In this document: positions 9,043-17,313 of the stretch, one piece after another | Numbering within the stretch: position 1 is the stretch's first letter | Layout: the number at the start of each line of letters is the position of its first letter | Assembly: GCA_045594645.1 (NCBI GenBank) | Contig: JAZNYY010000045.1 | Span: 1-64,000, forward strand | Reading direction: 5' to 3' | DNA length: 64,000 nucleotides | Origin: Fimenecus sp045594645 | GTDB taxonomy: Bacteria > Bacillota > Clostridia > Oscillospirales > Acutalibacteraceae | Program-made: the position numbers and the translations under genes | The notes under the pieces: generated by a model | Database searches by the model: none | The model's input: only the letters and a program-made list of their open reading frames with translations | Told to the model about the DNA's origin: nothing

Positions 9043-10905
9043 ATGGGATTTATTCCCTACAACTCAAGAGATTCATTCTTCAAAGACAAATTCGGCAGTG
9101 TGCAGATGGGTGAAGAAATTCACTTCCGTCTTGTGCTTCCGCGTTCATTTTGTTGTAGTGGTGCTTGCCTTATGCTTCGTCGTGACGATGGCGGCTATGA
9201 AGAAAGGCCAATGCTTTGGGCTGGTATGTCAGGTGAAGATGCTGAAATTTGGGATATTCACACCTCAATTTCCCGCGAGGGACTTTATTGGTATCATTTC
9301 GATTTCTCTTCATCCTACGGCAGAAGCTCAGTTCTTGAAATCAATAACGGTGTTGGCGGATTTTCAGCGGGCTTCGGTGCACGCAACGATTGGCAGTTAA
9401 CCGTTACCGAAAAGGATTTCACCACTCCCGATTGGCTTAAGGGCGGAATAATCTATCAGATTTTCCCCGACCGTTTTTATAATTCGGGTACAGAAAAAGA
9501 AAATATCCCCGCAGACCGCAATATGCGTTCAGATTGGGGTGCAGAGCCCGAATGGCAACCAACCGCTGAGGGCAAAATTCTCAACAATGACTTTTTTGGT
9601 GGTGATTTAAAGGGAATCGAAGAAAAGCTCCCCTACCTTGCCGATTTAGGTGTCAGTTGTATTTATTTAAACCCCATTTTTGAGGCTCATTCAAATCACC
9701 GCTATGACACGGCTGATTACAGTAAAATCGACGCAGTTTTAGGCACTGAGGAAGATTTTAAAGCTCTCTGCAAATCCGCAAAAGACCTTGGAATTCACAT
9801 TATTCTCGACGGTGTATTCTCACACACGGGTGCGGATAGTGTTTATTTCAACAAAAACGGCAGATATAACACAGTGGGCGCTTACAATTCACCCGACAGC
9901 CCATATTATAAATGGTACAAATTCACAAATTACCCCGATAAATACCAAAGCTGGTGGGGTTTTATAACTCTGCCCGAGGTTATTGAAGAGGGCAAGGAAT
10001 ACCGCGAATTTATCAACGGCAAGGGTGGTATAATCGAAAAATGGCTCAAAGCGGGTGCTGACGGCTTCCGTCTTGATGTTGCCGACGAATTACCCGATAT
10101 TTTCATTGACGAATTGCGTGACAGATTAAAGAAAACCAAGCCCGACGCTCTGCTTATGGGCGAGGTCTGGGAGGATGCTACCACAAAGCACAGCTATGGC
10201 GCACGCAGACGATATTTGCTTGGCAAACAGCTCGATTCTGTTATGAATTACCCCTTTGCAAACGCTATTCTTGACTTTTGCCGTAGCGGAAAAGCAGAAA
10301 TTTTTATGGCAACCATTATGGATATAGTTGAAAATTATCCAAAGCAATGCCTTGATGTTATGATGAATCACATTGGCACTCACGACACAGAGCGCGCAAT
10401 AACAAAAATTGCGGGCGAGAGCTGTGAATACCGCGACAGAGCGTGGCAAGCTTGTCACAGCCTCGGCTACAAATACGAAAAAGGAATTCAGCTTTTGAAA
10501 TGTGCCGCCGCTATTCAATATACCCTCCCCGGTGTACCCTCAGTTTATTATGGTGACGAGGCGGGAATGGAGGGCTATAAAGACCCCTTTAACCGTGGGT
10601 GCTACCCTTGGGGCAACGAAAACCACGAGCTTATAAAATTCTATAAGGAATTGGGCAGAATAAGACGGGAAAACCCTGTGTTCAAAAAAGGTAGATTTTA
10701 TCCTGTTTCTTCAATGCTCGGTTGTATTGCATACCGCAGAGCAGACGAAAACGGTGATATTATGGTAATTGTCAACCGCAACGAGCACCCCATAACCTAT
10801 CGTCTGCCGGAAAACTACAGAAATTCGCATACACTTATGAACGGTACGGTTGTGGACGGCGAAATCTATATTGACGGTTGCTCATTTACCATACTTATGG
10901 TATAA
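9043..10905 (+). CDS. Alpha-amylase family GH13 enzyme (neopullulanase/cyclomaltodextrinase type)
   Basis: The 620-residue protein has an N-terminal beta domain (about 1-125, CBM34-like) and a GH13 barrel. The conserved regions are LDGVFSHTG (255-263), DGFRLDVADE with nucleophile Asp345, LLMGEVWED with acid/base Glu374, and IGTHDTERA with Asp448. The N-terminal domain and the loop around GGDLKGIEEKLPYL fit the maltogenic amylase/neopullulanase subgroup that hydrolyses maltodextrins, pullulan or cyclodextrins. No signal peptide is present, so it likely acts on imported oligosaccharides in the cytoplasm. The ribosome site GCAGGTGAAGCT precedes ATG 9043. Confidence 0.92.
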   Translation: MGFIPYNSRDSFFKDKFGSVQMGEEIHFRLVLPRSFCCSGACLMLRRDDGGYEERPMLWAGMSGEDAEIWDIHTSISREGLYWYHFDFSSSYGRSSVLEINNGVGGFSAGFGARNDWQLTVTEKDFTTPDWLKGGIIYQIFPDRFYNSGTEKENIPADRNMRSDWGAEPEWQPTAEGKILNNDFFGGDLKGIEEKLPYLADLGVSCIYLNPIFEAHSNHRYDTADYSKIDAVLGTEEDFKALCKSAKDLGIHIILDGVFSHTGADSVYFNKNGRYNTVGAYNSPDSPYYKWYKFTNYPDKYQSWWGFITLPEVIEEGKEYREFINGKGGIIEKWLKAGADGFRLDVADELPDIFIDELRDRLKKTKPDALLMGEVWEDATTKHSYGARRRYLLGKQLDSVMNYPFANAILDFCRSGKAEIFMATIMDIVENYPKQCLDVMMNHIGTHDTERAITKIAGESCEYRDRAWQACHSLGYKYEKGIQLLKCAAAIQYTLPGVPSVYYGDEAGMEGYKDPFNRGCYPWGNENHELIKFYKELGRIRRENPVFKKGRFYPVSSMLGCIAYRRADENGDIMVIVNRNEHPITYRLPENYRNSHTLMNGTVVDGEIYIDGCSFTILMV

Positions 10906-10936
10906 TTTTACAGAAATAAAACATTCGGTGAAAAAT

Positions 10937-11638
10937 ATGACTAATTCTTTCGGCTATTTACCAAAATCACATAAAATACTTTGGCTTATTTTACGCATTG
11001 TTATTTTAGGCTGGGGTATTTACGGGCTTTTTCACGGTTCGGTGGTTGAATTTTTAGAGGCTATTTTCGCCATTATTTTTACTCATTTATGGGATTTCTT
11101 TCAGATTTTCGGTGGTAAATCCTTTATAATTGAGGTTGATTACACCTCACAAACAATGCTCAATCTTTTCATTTTTATTGCGGTATGCATCGGCTCAACT
11201 CTTAACAACCGCACAACCTTTGAGCATTTTGACCTTGTAACACATTTCTGTTCAGGATTTTTGGCCGCTTGGTTTGGCTATGATTTTGCAAACATTGTTT
11301 ACCGCAAACGCGGTGGTAATTTAGGCCCTGCAATGTCGTCACTTTTCTCACTTGCATTCTCTTTGAGTATTGCGGTAGGTTGGGAAATCTATGAATTTTC
11401 AATGGACCAGATTTACGGCTTGACTCTTCAAAAAGGCAACACCGACACCATGTGGGATTTTATCTGTTGCAGTGCAGGTTCAATTATCGCAATGCTTCTT
11501 GTGGCATTTTTAAGAAACGGAATTATCGGCAAAAACAAGGAAAAAGTCAAAGAGCAAAGACAAAAAGAAAAAGAAGAAAGGCTCTTAAAAGAAGAGCTTT
11601 ATAAGGAATATATTAAAAACAAGGGAGCAGAAAAATAA
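10937..11638 (+). CDS. DUF2238-like (YjdF-type) integral membrane protein
   Basis: The 233-residue protein has about five to six transmembrane helices and a charged Lys/Glu-rich C-terminal tail (about 195-233) likely to form a coiled coil in the cytoplasm. The segments FDLVTHFCSGFLAAW, VGWEIYEFSMDQ and DTMWDFICCSAGS resemble the conserved acidic/His motifs of DUF2238 membrane proteins, whose function is not known. ATG 10937 is chosen, 31 bp after the GH13 stop, since an upstream in-frame start would overlap that gene. The stop overlaps the next start as TAATG, so it is translationally coupled to the lipoprotein gene. Confidence 0.65.
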   Translation: MTNSFGYLPKSHKILWLILRIVILGWGIYGLFHGSVVEFLEAIFAIIFTHLWDFFQIFGGKSFIIEVDYTSQTMLNLFIFIAVCIGSTLNNRTTFEHFDLVTHFCSGFLAAWFGYDFANIVYRKRGGNLGPAMSSLFSLAFSLSIAVGWEIYEFSMDQIYGLTLQKGNTDTMWDFICCSAGSIIAMLLVAFLRNGIIGKNKEKVKEQRQKEKEERLLKEELYKEYIKNKGAEK

Positions 11639-12522
11639 TGAAAAAGCTTATTTCCCTTATTCTTGTTGCCATTATGGTGCTTTCGCTTGCCTCCTGCACA
11701 ATCTCAAAGGTAAAAGTCAACGGCACAAAAATCGACAATGAAATCTACACCTATTTTGAGCTTTTAGCCGAAAAAGGCGAAGACGGCGAAGCGAGTGAAA
11801 ATGCCATTTTAAACGAGATTTCAAGATATGTTGCAATTAATTCAGAATTCCATAACCGCGGTTTAGCGCTTGATTCAAACATCAAGGCAGAGGTTTCTGC
11901 CCATGTTAACGATTTGTGGCATCTTTATGGCTCATTTTATGAAGAAAACGGCATCTCAAAACAGACTATTTATAAAATTGAGTTGTCATCGGCTTATAAA
12001 GATGTATTGCTCACAGATTATTACGCAGAAGACGGTGACAAGCCCGTAACCGAAGAAGAAATCAAGAAATATTTTGAAGATAATTATGCGGCAATCCGAT
12101 ATGTGACAGGTTATCTTTTCAATGTTGACGATAACGGCATATCCACCGCTATGTCCACCGCTGAAAAAGATAAAATTACGAATTCATTTAAATCTGTTGC
12201 CGAAATGGTATCAGAGGGCTCTTCAGTTGAAGAAGCTGTAGGCTCTCTCGGTGAAAATACCGAAGTGCGCGACACCGTTATCAACGCATTTTCAGACGGC
12301 ACATTCCCCGAGGGCTTCTGGAATGCCGTGAAAGGTGTTGAAAAAGGCAAAACCGAAGTAATTGCCGTGGGCGACTACATTTTTCTTGTAAATCGTGTTG
12401 ATATTTTCAGCGAGGAATACGGATATTACAACACCTACCGTACCGATTGTCTTAAAAAGATGAAAGGTGAAGAATTTTCTGCAGTAGTTGACACCTGGGC
12501 AGAAAATTACAAAGCAGAATAA
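11638..12522 (+). CDS. SurA/PrsA-like foldase-type lipoprotein
   Basis: The 294-residue protein has a lipoprotein signal peptide with lipobox LASC (lipidated Cys at about residue 20). It then follows the SurA N-terminal pattern: a short VKVNGTKIDNEIYTYF strand-helix start, a helical domain, and a weak parvulin-like part after VTEEEIKKYFEDNYAAIRY. The parvulin active-site pattern is not obvious, so catalytic prolyl isomerase activity is doubtful and a chaperone role outside the membrane is more likely. It overlaps the preceding membrane-protein gene by one base and ends the operon before a repeat and tRNA-Arg. Confidence 0.65.
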   Translation: MKKLISLILVAIMVLSLASCTISKVKVNGTKIDNEIYTYFELLAEKGEDGEASENAILNEISRYVAINSEFHNRGLALDSNIKAEVSAHVNDLWHLYGSFYEENGISKQTIYKIELSSAYKDVLLTDYYAEDGDKPVTEEEIKKYFEDNYAAIRYVTGYLFNVDDNGISTAMSTAEKDKITNSFKSVAEMVSEGSSVEEAVGSLGENTEVRDTVINAFSDGTFPEGFWNAVKGVEKGKTEVIAVGDYIFLVNRVDIFSEEYGYYNTYRTDCLKKMKGEEFSAVVDTWAENYKAE

Positions 12523-12528
12523 ATTACG

Positions 12529-12554
12529 GGCGATTCGTGAATCGCCCCTACATA
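12529..12554. repeat. Short palindromic repeat, family B (GGGCGATTCGTGAATCGCCCCTACA type)
   Basis: GGGCGATTC-GT-GAATCGCCC is a perfect hairpin ending in CTACA, located immediately before tRNA-Arg. The identical unit recurs at 62881-62905. It may act as a processing or termination signal between the lipoprotein gene and the tRNA. Confidence 0.75.
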
Positions 12555-12555
12555 C

Positions 12556-12630
12556 GCCTCCTTAGTTCAATGGATAGAATAAATCCCTCCTAAGGATTAG
12601 ATGTGAGTTCGATTCTCGCAGGGGGTGCCA
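12556..12630 (+). tRNA. tRNA-Arg (anticodon CCT)
   Basis: A full cloverleaf of 75 bases with encoded CCA. The acceptor stem pairs GCCTCCT with AGGGGGT (two G-U pairs). The D arm is GTTC/GAAT, the anticodon stem AATCC/GGATT with loop CTCCTAA (anticodon CCT), and the T arm GTGAG-TTCGATT-CTCGC. The discriminator base is G. It reads AGG codons. It sits alone between a lipoprotein gene and the GH2 gene. Confidence 0.93.
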
Positions 12631-12663
12631 AAAATTTTTTGTGTTATACATACGGAGGTTATT

Positions 12664-14925
12664 ATGAGAAACATTAAAGTGATTAACGGCGGTTGGCTTT
12701 TCTCAAAAGACGCTAAATCTGCCCCCACAGCACTTCCTGCTGACTGGACTGAACTCGATTTGCCATACACTTGGAACGGCAAAGATGGTCAGGACGGCGG
12801 AAATGACTATTACAGAGGCACTTGCTATTTTGCAAAAGAAATCAAGGCTGAAGAATTGCCCGAGGGCGCAGTTAAATATCTTCAGTTTGACGGTGTAAAC
12901 TCATCTTGCGTAGTTTATTGGAACGGCAAGGAGATTACAAAGCACGACGGCGGTTATTCAACATTCCGCGTAGAAATCAAGGACATCAAAGACACAAACT
13001 TGCTCGTAGTTGCAGTTGACAACTCCGCAAATGACCGCGTTTATCCGCAGAATGCTGACTTCACATTCTACGGCGGTATTTACCGTGATGTCAGTGTTAT
13101 CGGTGTACCCGAAAATCATTTTGACCTTGATTATTACGGCTCACCCGCCATTATGGTTACTCCCGAAATCAAGGGTGCAGACGCAGAAATCGAGATTAAA
13201 ACATTCTTTAAGAATGACAACTGCAAGGTTCGTTATGAAATTATTGCAGACGGTGAAGTTATCGCCACAAAAGAAGACGATGACGATACAGAAATCGAAA
13301 TTAAAAATGTTCATCTTTGGGACGGTTTAAAAGACCCATATCTCTATACAGCAAAGGCAACTCTTATCTGCGACGGTGAAGAGGTTGACACAGTTTCAAC
13401 CCGTTTCGGTTGTCGTACATTCAAGATTGACCCCGAAAAAGGATTTATCCTCAATGGTCGCGAATATTCACTCCGCGGTGTATCTCGTCATCAGGACAGA
13501 CCCGATGTTGGTAACGCGCTTACTCCTGAAATGCACAAAGAAGACCTTGATTTAATTCTCGAAATGGGTGCAAACACAATTCGTCTTGCTCACTATCAGC
13601 ATTCACAGGTTTTCTATGACCTTTGCGACGAGGCAGGTCTTGTGCTTTGGGCAGAAATTCCCTATATTTCAAGCCATATGAAAGACGGCTATGACAACAC
13701 AATCTCACAGATGAAAGAGCTTGTAGTTCAAAATTATAATCACCCGTCAATCGTGGTTTGGGGACTTTCAAACGAGATTACAATTGCGGGCTCAACACCC
13801 GACCTTATTAAAAACCACAAGGATTTAAATGACCTTGTTCACGATATGGACAAAACCCGTCTTACAACAGTTGCAGCAGTTTCAATGTGCTCACCCGATG
13901 ACGAATATGTACATATCAGTGATGTGCTTTCATACAACCACTATTTCGGTTGGTACGGCGGAAGCACCGATATGAACGGCCCTTGGTTTGATGATTTCCA
14001 CAAGAAATATCCCAACAAGCCAATCGGTATCAGCGAATACGGCTGCGAAGCTCTCGACTGGCACACATCAAATCCCACACAGGGCGACTATACAGAAGAA
14101 TATCAGGCATATTACCACGAAGAACTCATCAAGCAGATTGCTGACAGACCTTATCTCTGGGCAACTCATGTATGGAATATGTTCGACTTTGCCGCTGACG
14201 CTCGTGCAGAGGGTGGCGAAAACGGTATGAACCACAAGGGTCTTATCACATTCGACCGTAAATACAAAAAAGACAGCTTCTATGCATATCAGGCTTGGCT
14301 TTCAGACAAGCCAATGGTACACCTTTGCGGCAAGCGTTACATTGACCGCGTTGAAGATGTGACAAAGGTTACTGTTTATTCAAACTGTGACGAGGTTGAG
14401 CTTTTTGCAAACGGTGTAAGCGTTGGCAAGCAGACAAAGGGCAAATATCCATTCTTCTACTTTGATGTTAAGAATGAGGGTACAACTGAACTCAAAGCTG
14501 TTGCAGGCGACCTTGAAGACTGCGGAACAATCAACAAGGTTGACACTCCCAACGAGGCTTATATTATGAAAGAGGAAGGTCAGGTTATTAACTGGTTTGA
14601 AATCAGCACTCCTGACGGATATTTCTCAATCAACAACACAATCGGCGATATTATGGGCACTTGGGGCGGTAAGCTTGTAATGCTCAAATTCGTTCTTATG
14701 CTCAAAAATTCAATGGGCGGTAAGGATGAAAACGGCGAAGAGAAGAAAGGTGGCGGAGTAATCGGCGGATTTAAGATGACTCCCGCAATGCTTAAAAACA
14801 TTTACGGTATGGCAAAGGGCTTTACAATTAAGCGTGCTATATCAATGCTCGGCGGTGCATTCACAAAGGAACAAATCCTTGAAATCAACGCAAAGCTTAA
14901 TAAGGTGAAAATGCCGAAGAAATAA
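12664..14925 (+). CDS. Glycoside hydrolase family 2 beta-galactosidase-type enzyme
   Basis: The 753-residue protein has the GH2 order: a jelly-roll sugar-binding domain (about 1-165), an immunoglobulin-like domain, then a TIM barrel beginning near residue 265. Motifs include GVSRHQDRPDVGNALT, NTIRLAHYQHS, the acid/base in VVWGLSNEIT (Glu371) and the nucleophile in GISEYGCEA (Glu458). It should hydrolyse terminal beta-galactosides; beta-glucuronidase or beta-mannosidase activity is less likely. There is no signal peptide. The C-terminal roughly 110 residues after the Ig-like domain (MKEEGQVINWFEIS onward, with a GGKDENGEEKKGGG stretch) look like an added unknown domain. ATG 12664 follows CGGAGGTTATT at good spacing. 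Confidence 0.9.
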   Translation: MRNIKVINGGWLFSKDAKSAPTALPADWTELDLPYTWNGKDGQDGGNDYYRGTCYFAKEIKAEELPEGAVKYLQFDGVNSSCVVYWNGKEITKHDGGYSTFRVEIKDIKDTNLLVVAVDNSANDRVYPQNADFTFYGGIYRDVSVIGVPENHFDLDYYGSPAIMVTPEIKGADAEIEIKTFFKNDNCKVRYEIIADGEVIATKEDDDDTEIEIKNVHLWDGLKDPYLYTAKATLICDGEEVDTVSTRFGCRTFKIDPEKGFILNGREYSLRGVSRHQDRPDVGNALTPEMHKEDLDLILEMGANTIRLAHYQHSQVFYDLCDEAGLVLWAEIPYISSHMKDGYDNTISQMKELVVQNYNHPSIVVWGLSNEITIAGSTPDLIKNHKDLNDLVHDMDKTRLTTVAAVSMCSPDDEYVHISDVLSYNHYFGWYGGSTDMNGPWFDDFHKKYPNKPIGISEYGCEALDWHTSNPTQGDYTEEYQAYYHEELIKQIADRPYLWATHVWNMFDFAADARAEGGENGMNHKGLITFDRKYKKDSFYAYQAWLSDKPMVHLCGKRYIDRVEDVTKVTVYSNCDEVELFANGVSVGKQTKGKYPFFYFDVKNEGTTELKAVAGDLEDCGTINKVDTPNEAYIMKEEGQVINWFEISTPDGYFSINNTIGDIMGTWGGKLVMLKFVLMLKNSMGGKDENGEEKKGGGVIGGFKMTPAMLKNIYGMAKGFTIKRAISMLGGAFTKEQILEINAKLNKVKMPKK

Positions 14926-14942
14926 GTAAAATTTATAAAAAA

Positions 14943-15063
14943 TAAAAGCCTCCCTTGTCAAAGGGAGGGGGACCGCCGTAGGCGGTGGAGGGATTCATCT
15001 TCCTATTAAAAGGAATCCCCTCGCCACTTCGTGGCCCTCTCCCCTTTAACAAGGGGCGCTTTG
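14943..15063. repeat. Palindromic intergenic repeat, family A copy 2
   Basis: The left half has AGCCTCCCTTGTCAAAGGGAGG, then ACCGCCGTAGGCGGT and GGAGGGATTC. The right half mirrors it with GAATCCCCTC, GCCACTTCGTGGC and CCCCTTTAACAAGGGG followed by GCTTTGTTTT. It fills the gap between convergent genes (GH2 and the AlkD-like gene), so it may serve as a two-way terminator. Confidence 0.75.
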
Positions 15064-15075
15064 TTTTATGGGGTT

Positions 15076-15768
15076 CTATTTAATTTTAAGAGTTTTCAAA
15101 TACTCTTTCTGTTCTTCTGTTATTCTATAACTCTCAACTGCTTTTTGAATTGCTTTGTTGTGAGTCCATTTGTCGAGAGCTTTATTTTCAATATACGAAA
15201 GAGCTTTCCCCCACTGCTTTGCAAGGGCTGTGGCGAAATACCAAGCAATCATCATATTTATGTAATATTCATCGGATTTCACGCTTGCCACGAGGCTCAA
15301 ATACCTTTCATCAAAGTTTTCATCAAGATAAAACTTCATTAGCATACCAATTGCAAAACGCACCTGATATGTATAGTCAGAAATTAACCACCTCTCAATT
15401 TTCGGCAATAATTTTTCAGTATTTTTCTTGAAAATCCTTGGTGACATCATATCGCAGGTCGCCCAATTATCCACGCATAGAAGAAAATCATCTAAAGCGG
15501 ATATACACTCGTCAAAATCCTTGATTTGCTCAATCAAAAATGCGTGAAGATTGTCTTCTTCATAATATTTATGAGGTAGAATTTTGAGAAATTCTTTCGA
15601 GTCTTCAGTTTTTGCGAATTCCTTTGCAAATTTGCGTAATTCGGGCACACGCACACCAATGATTTTCTCTTTTGGTACAGTGAGCATTAACCTTGAATGA
15701 AAATCGCGATAAGATAAATCCTGCAATTCAAAAAGTCGGGCTTGTACTGTTTTTTCAATATCCGTCAT
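15076..15768 (-). CDS. DNA alkylation repair protein, AlkD-like HEAT-repeat family
   Basis: The 230-residue protein is all-helical and matches the DNA alkylation repair (AlkC/AlkD) family, which excises alkylated bases using HEAT-like repeats. Characteristic stretches are KIIGVRVPELRKFAKE near the N-terminus, CVDNWATCDMMSPRIF in the middle and WTHNKAIQKAVESYRIT at the end. The DNWATCD segment carries the Trp-Asp region typical of the subfamily. It overlaps nothing and is 3 bp behind the DUF4345-like gene, so the two are probably co-transcribed. Catalytic activity is inferred from family only. Confidence 0.85.
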   Translation of the reverse strand: MTDIEKTVQARLFELQDLSYRDFHSRLMLTVPKEKIIGVRVPELRKFAKEFAKTEDSKEFLKILPHKYYEEDNLHAFLIEQIKDFDECISALDDFLLCVDNWATCDMMSPRIFKKNTEKLLPKIERWLISDYTYQVRFAIGMLMKFYLDENFDERYLSLVASVKSDEYYINMMIAWYFATALAKQWGKALSYIENKALDKWTHNKAIQKAVESYRITEEQKEYLKTLKIK

Positions 15769-15771
15769 AAA

Positions 15772-16182
15772 TTAATACAGCACCTTTGAGAGAATAAAGC
15801 AAGTCCAAAGTGCAATTACAAAAAGTCCCTCTGCGGGAATTGCAAGCTTTGTGTATGGGCATTTCCAACCCTTGTCAACGCACAAGAAAATTGTTCTTGT
15901 AACAAAAACCGTTGTTGAGAAGAAAAGTCCGCCCACAAGAGAATAAACGGGTGTACCGAGTGCAATTGTAAGATAAAGCAAAAACGCACCTAAAGCGAAT
16001 GAAATTCCGCCGTAATAAACACGGATTTCTGTTTTGCCCGCATTGTCAACGGGCTTGATTGCAAATGCTTGGGCATTTTTAATGGGGCTTATGATAAACA
16101 CAATCGCCATACCGAAAAAGTAACCCACAAGACCGATTACCGCAATCGATGCCGGAATATTTGAGAAGAATAATTCTTTCAT
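15772..16182 (-). CDS. Small four-helix membrane protein, DUF4345-like
   Basis: The 136-residue protein has four predicted transmembrane helices with a KTEIRVYYGGISFALGAFL segment after the first. That pattern resembles DUF4345 proteins, whose function is not known. It is first in a two-gene unit with the AlkD-like gene; AAGGAG lies about 10 bases upstream of the ATG. Function cannot be named. Confidence 0.6.
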   Translation of the reverse strand: MKELFFSNIPASIAVIGLVGYFFGMAIVFIISPIKNAQAFAIKPVDNAGKTEIRVYYGGISFALGAFLLYLTIALGTPVYSLVGGLFFSTTVFVTRTIFLCVDKGWKCPYTKLAIPAEGLFVIALWTCFILSKVLY

Positions 16183-16249
16183 AATAACAACTCCTTAAAA
16201 ATTATATATTTATTTTACCACAGTTTCATACTTGAGTAAAGTATTACCT

Positions 16250-16350
16250 ATTCCCCTCCCTCCTTGAGGGAGGTGGCAACGCGTAAGCGTTGACGGAAGG
16301 AGTTTGCAAAAAAAGCACTCCCTCAGTCAGCTTCGCTGACTGAGGGAGTG
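16250..16350. repeat. Palindromic intergenic repeat, family A copy 3, in a 315-bp gap
   Basis: CCTCCCTCCTTGAGGGAGG is followed by CAACGCGTAAGCGTTG and ACGGAAGGAGT, then a mirrored half with ACTCCCTCAGTCAGC-TTC-GCTGACTGAGGGAGT, a 16-bp perfect hairpin. It lies in the gap between divergent genes (16183-16497). The rest of the gap is AT-rich with a promoter at 16429. Confidence 0.75.
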
Positions 16351-16428
16351 TTAATGGTTTATCTTTTATATAATTATTAAATTTGATTACAGAAAAATTA
16401 AAATTTTGTTACATTATCTATGATTTAA

Positions 16429-16457
16429 TTGACAAGAATAAATGTAAAAGTTATCCT
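16429..16457 (+). promoter_or_regulatory. Candidate promoter for the FHA-ftsW-PBP operon
   Basis: TTGACA at 16429-16434, 17 bases, then TATCCT at 16452-16457. The -35 is perfect and the -10 is weaker. An AAGAGGTGCAGAA ribosome site leads to ATG 16498. Confidence 0.6.
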
Positions 16458-16497
16458 TATTATAGATAAACTATAACTATAGAAAAGAGGTGCAGAA

Positions 16498-17214
16498 ATG
16501 GATAATCTTGAATATATTATGCGATATGTTCTCTCAATTCTTGCCATTGCGGTGATAATAAACTGCGTATGGTCACTTATTCGTCTGCGCCCCGAAAAAA
16601 AGGTTTATGCGGTACTTGTGAATATGGCGAACAATGAGCAACACCCCATCACCTGCTATGAAACCTCGGTGGGCAGAAGTAAATCCTGCGATGTGGTTTT
16701 CTCAAACTCCACCGTTTCACGCTCACACGCGGTCGTGGCACTTCGCAAGGATGGATTTTATGTGTTCGATACAGAATCCAAAACGGGAGTTTATTTGAAC
16801 GGCGAAAAGATTGAGAAAAACGCCAAGCTTTCTGACGGTGATGTTATTGCGTTCGGCACTGCGATTATGAAATTCTATATGGGCAGTGAGGCAGATAAGG
16901 ATATTTCTCACAAAAAAGAAAAGCCCATACTCCGCCCGCGACTTGTAAATATTGTTGACGGTGTTGAATTTGACCTTGACGGTGATTTCGTGACAATCGG
17001 CAGAGAAGAGGGCAGTAATGTTGAAATTTCTGCACCATATATCTCTCGTCGTCAGGCAGAGCTGACACTTCGCCGTAATAAATGGCATATTGAAGATTTC
17101 GGCAGTATTACAAAAACTACTCTCAACGGTGAGCCCGTTTATACGGTAACTCCCCTTGCAGACGGCGATGTTATCAGAATGGGCGATTTCGCATTTTTGT
17201 ATGAGGAGACTTAA
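16498..17214 (+). CDS. Membrane-anchored protein with two FHA domains
   Basis: The 238-residue protein has one N-terminal transmembrane helix (about 8-27) and two forkhead-associated domains. The first has TSVGRSKSCDVVFSNSTVSRSHA (split: GRS at about 61, then S-x-x-H); the second has FVTIGREEGSNVEISAPYIS with SRRQAEL, where the usual His is Gln. FHA domains bind phosphothreonine. The gene leads an operon with ftsW/rodA and a class B PBP, the arrangement known from actinobacterial and clostridial cell-wall clusters controlled by Ser/Thr kinases, but no kinase or phosphatase gene is nearby. Likely a scaffold that recruits phosphorylated proteins to the wall-synthesis machine. The Gln substitution may weaken the second FHA. 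Confidence 0.85.
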   Translation: MDNLEYIMRYVLSILAIAVIINCVWSLIRLRPEKKVYAVLVNMANNEQHPITCYETSVGRSKSCDVVFSNSTVSRSHAVVALRKDGFYVFDTESKTGVYLNGEKIEKNAKLSDGDVIAFGTAIMKFYMGSEADKDISHKKEKPILRPRLVNIVDGVEFDLDGDFVTIGREEGSNVEISAPYISRRQAELTLRRNKWHIEDFGSITKTTLNGEPVYTVTPLADGDVIRMGDFAFLYEET

Positions 17215-17218
17215 AAAT

Positions 17219-17297
17219 GTAGGGGTCGGCGTCCTCGACGACCCTAACCAAATATTATATTAAACTACAACGGGTCGTCGAGGACGCCGACCCCTAC
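17219..17297. repeat. Perfect 26-bp inverted repeat, family B, inside the FHA-ftsW operon
   Basis: Arms at 17219-17244 and 17272-17297 are exact reverse complements (GTAGGGGTCGGCGTCCTCGA and its continuation), separated by a 27-bp AT-rich loop. The element starts 5 bp after the FHA-gene stop, and the ribosome site of ftsW begins 4 bp after it. Confidence 0.85.
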
Positions 17298-17313
17298 GAA
17301 AGTAGGTGATATT

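Noticed and set aside
7561..10905. A capsule (poly-gamma-glutamate) operon around the CapA-like gene
   Set aside because: No capB, capC or ligase gene is adjacent; the next gene is an amylase-family enzyme.
12556..12630. tRNA-Arg as an integration site for a mobile element
   Set aside because: No integrase, no repeated tRNA 3' end downstream, and ordinary housekeeping neighbours on both sides.
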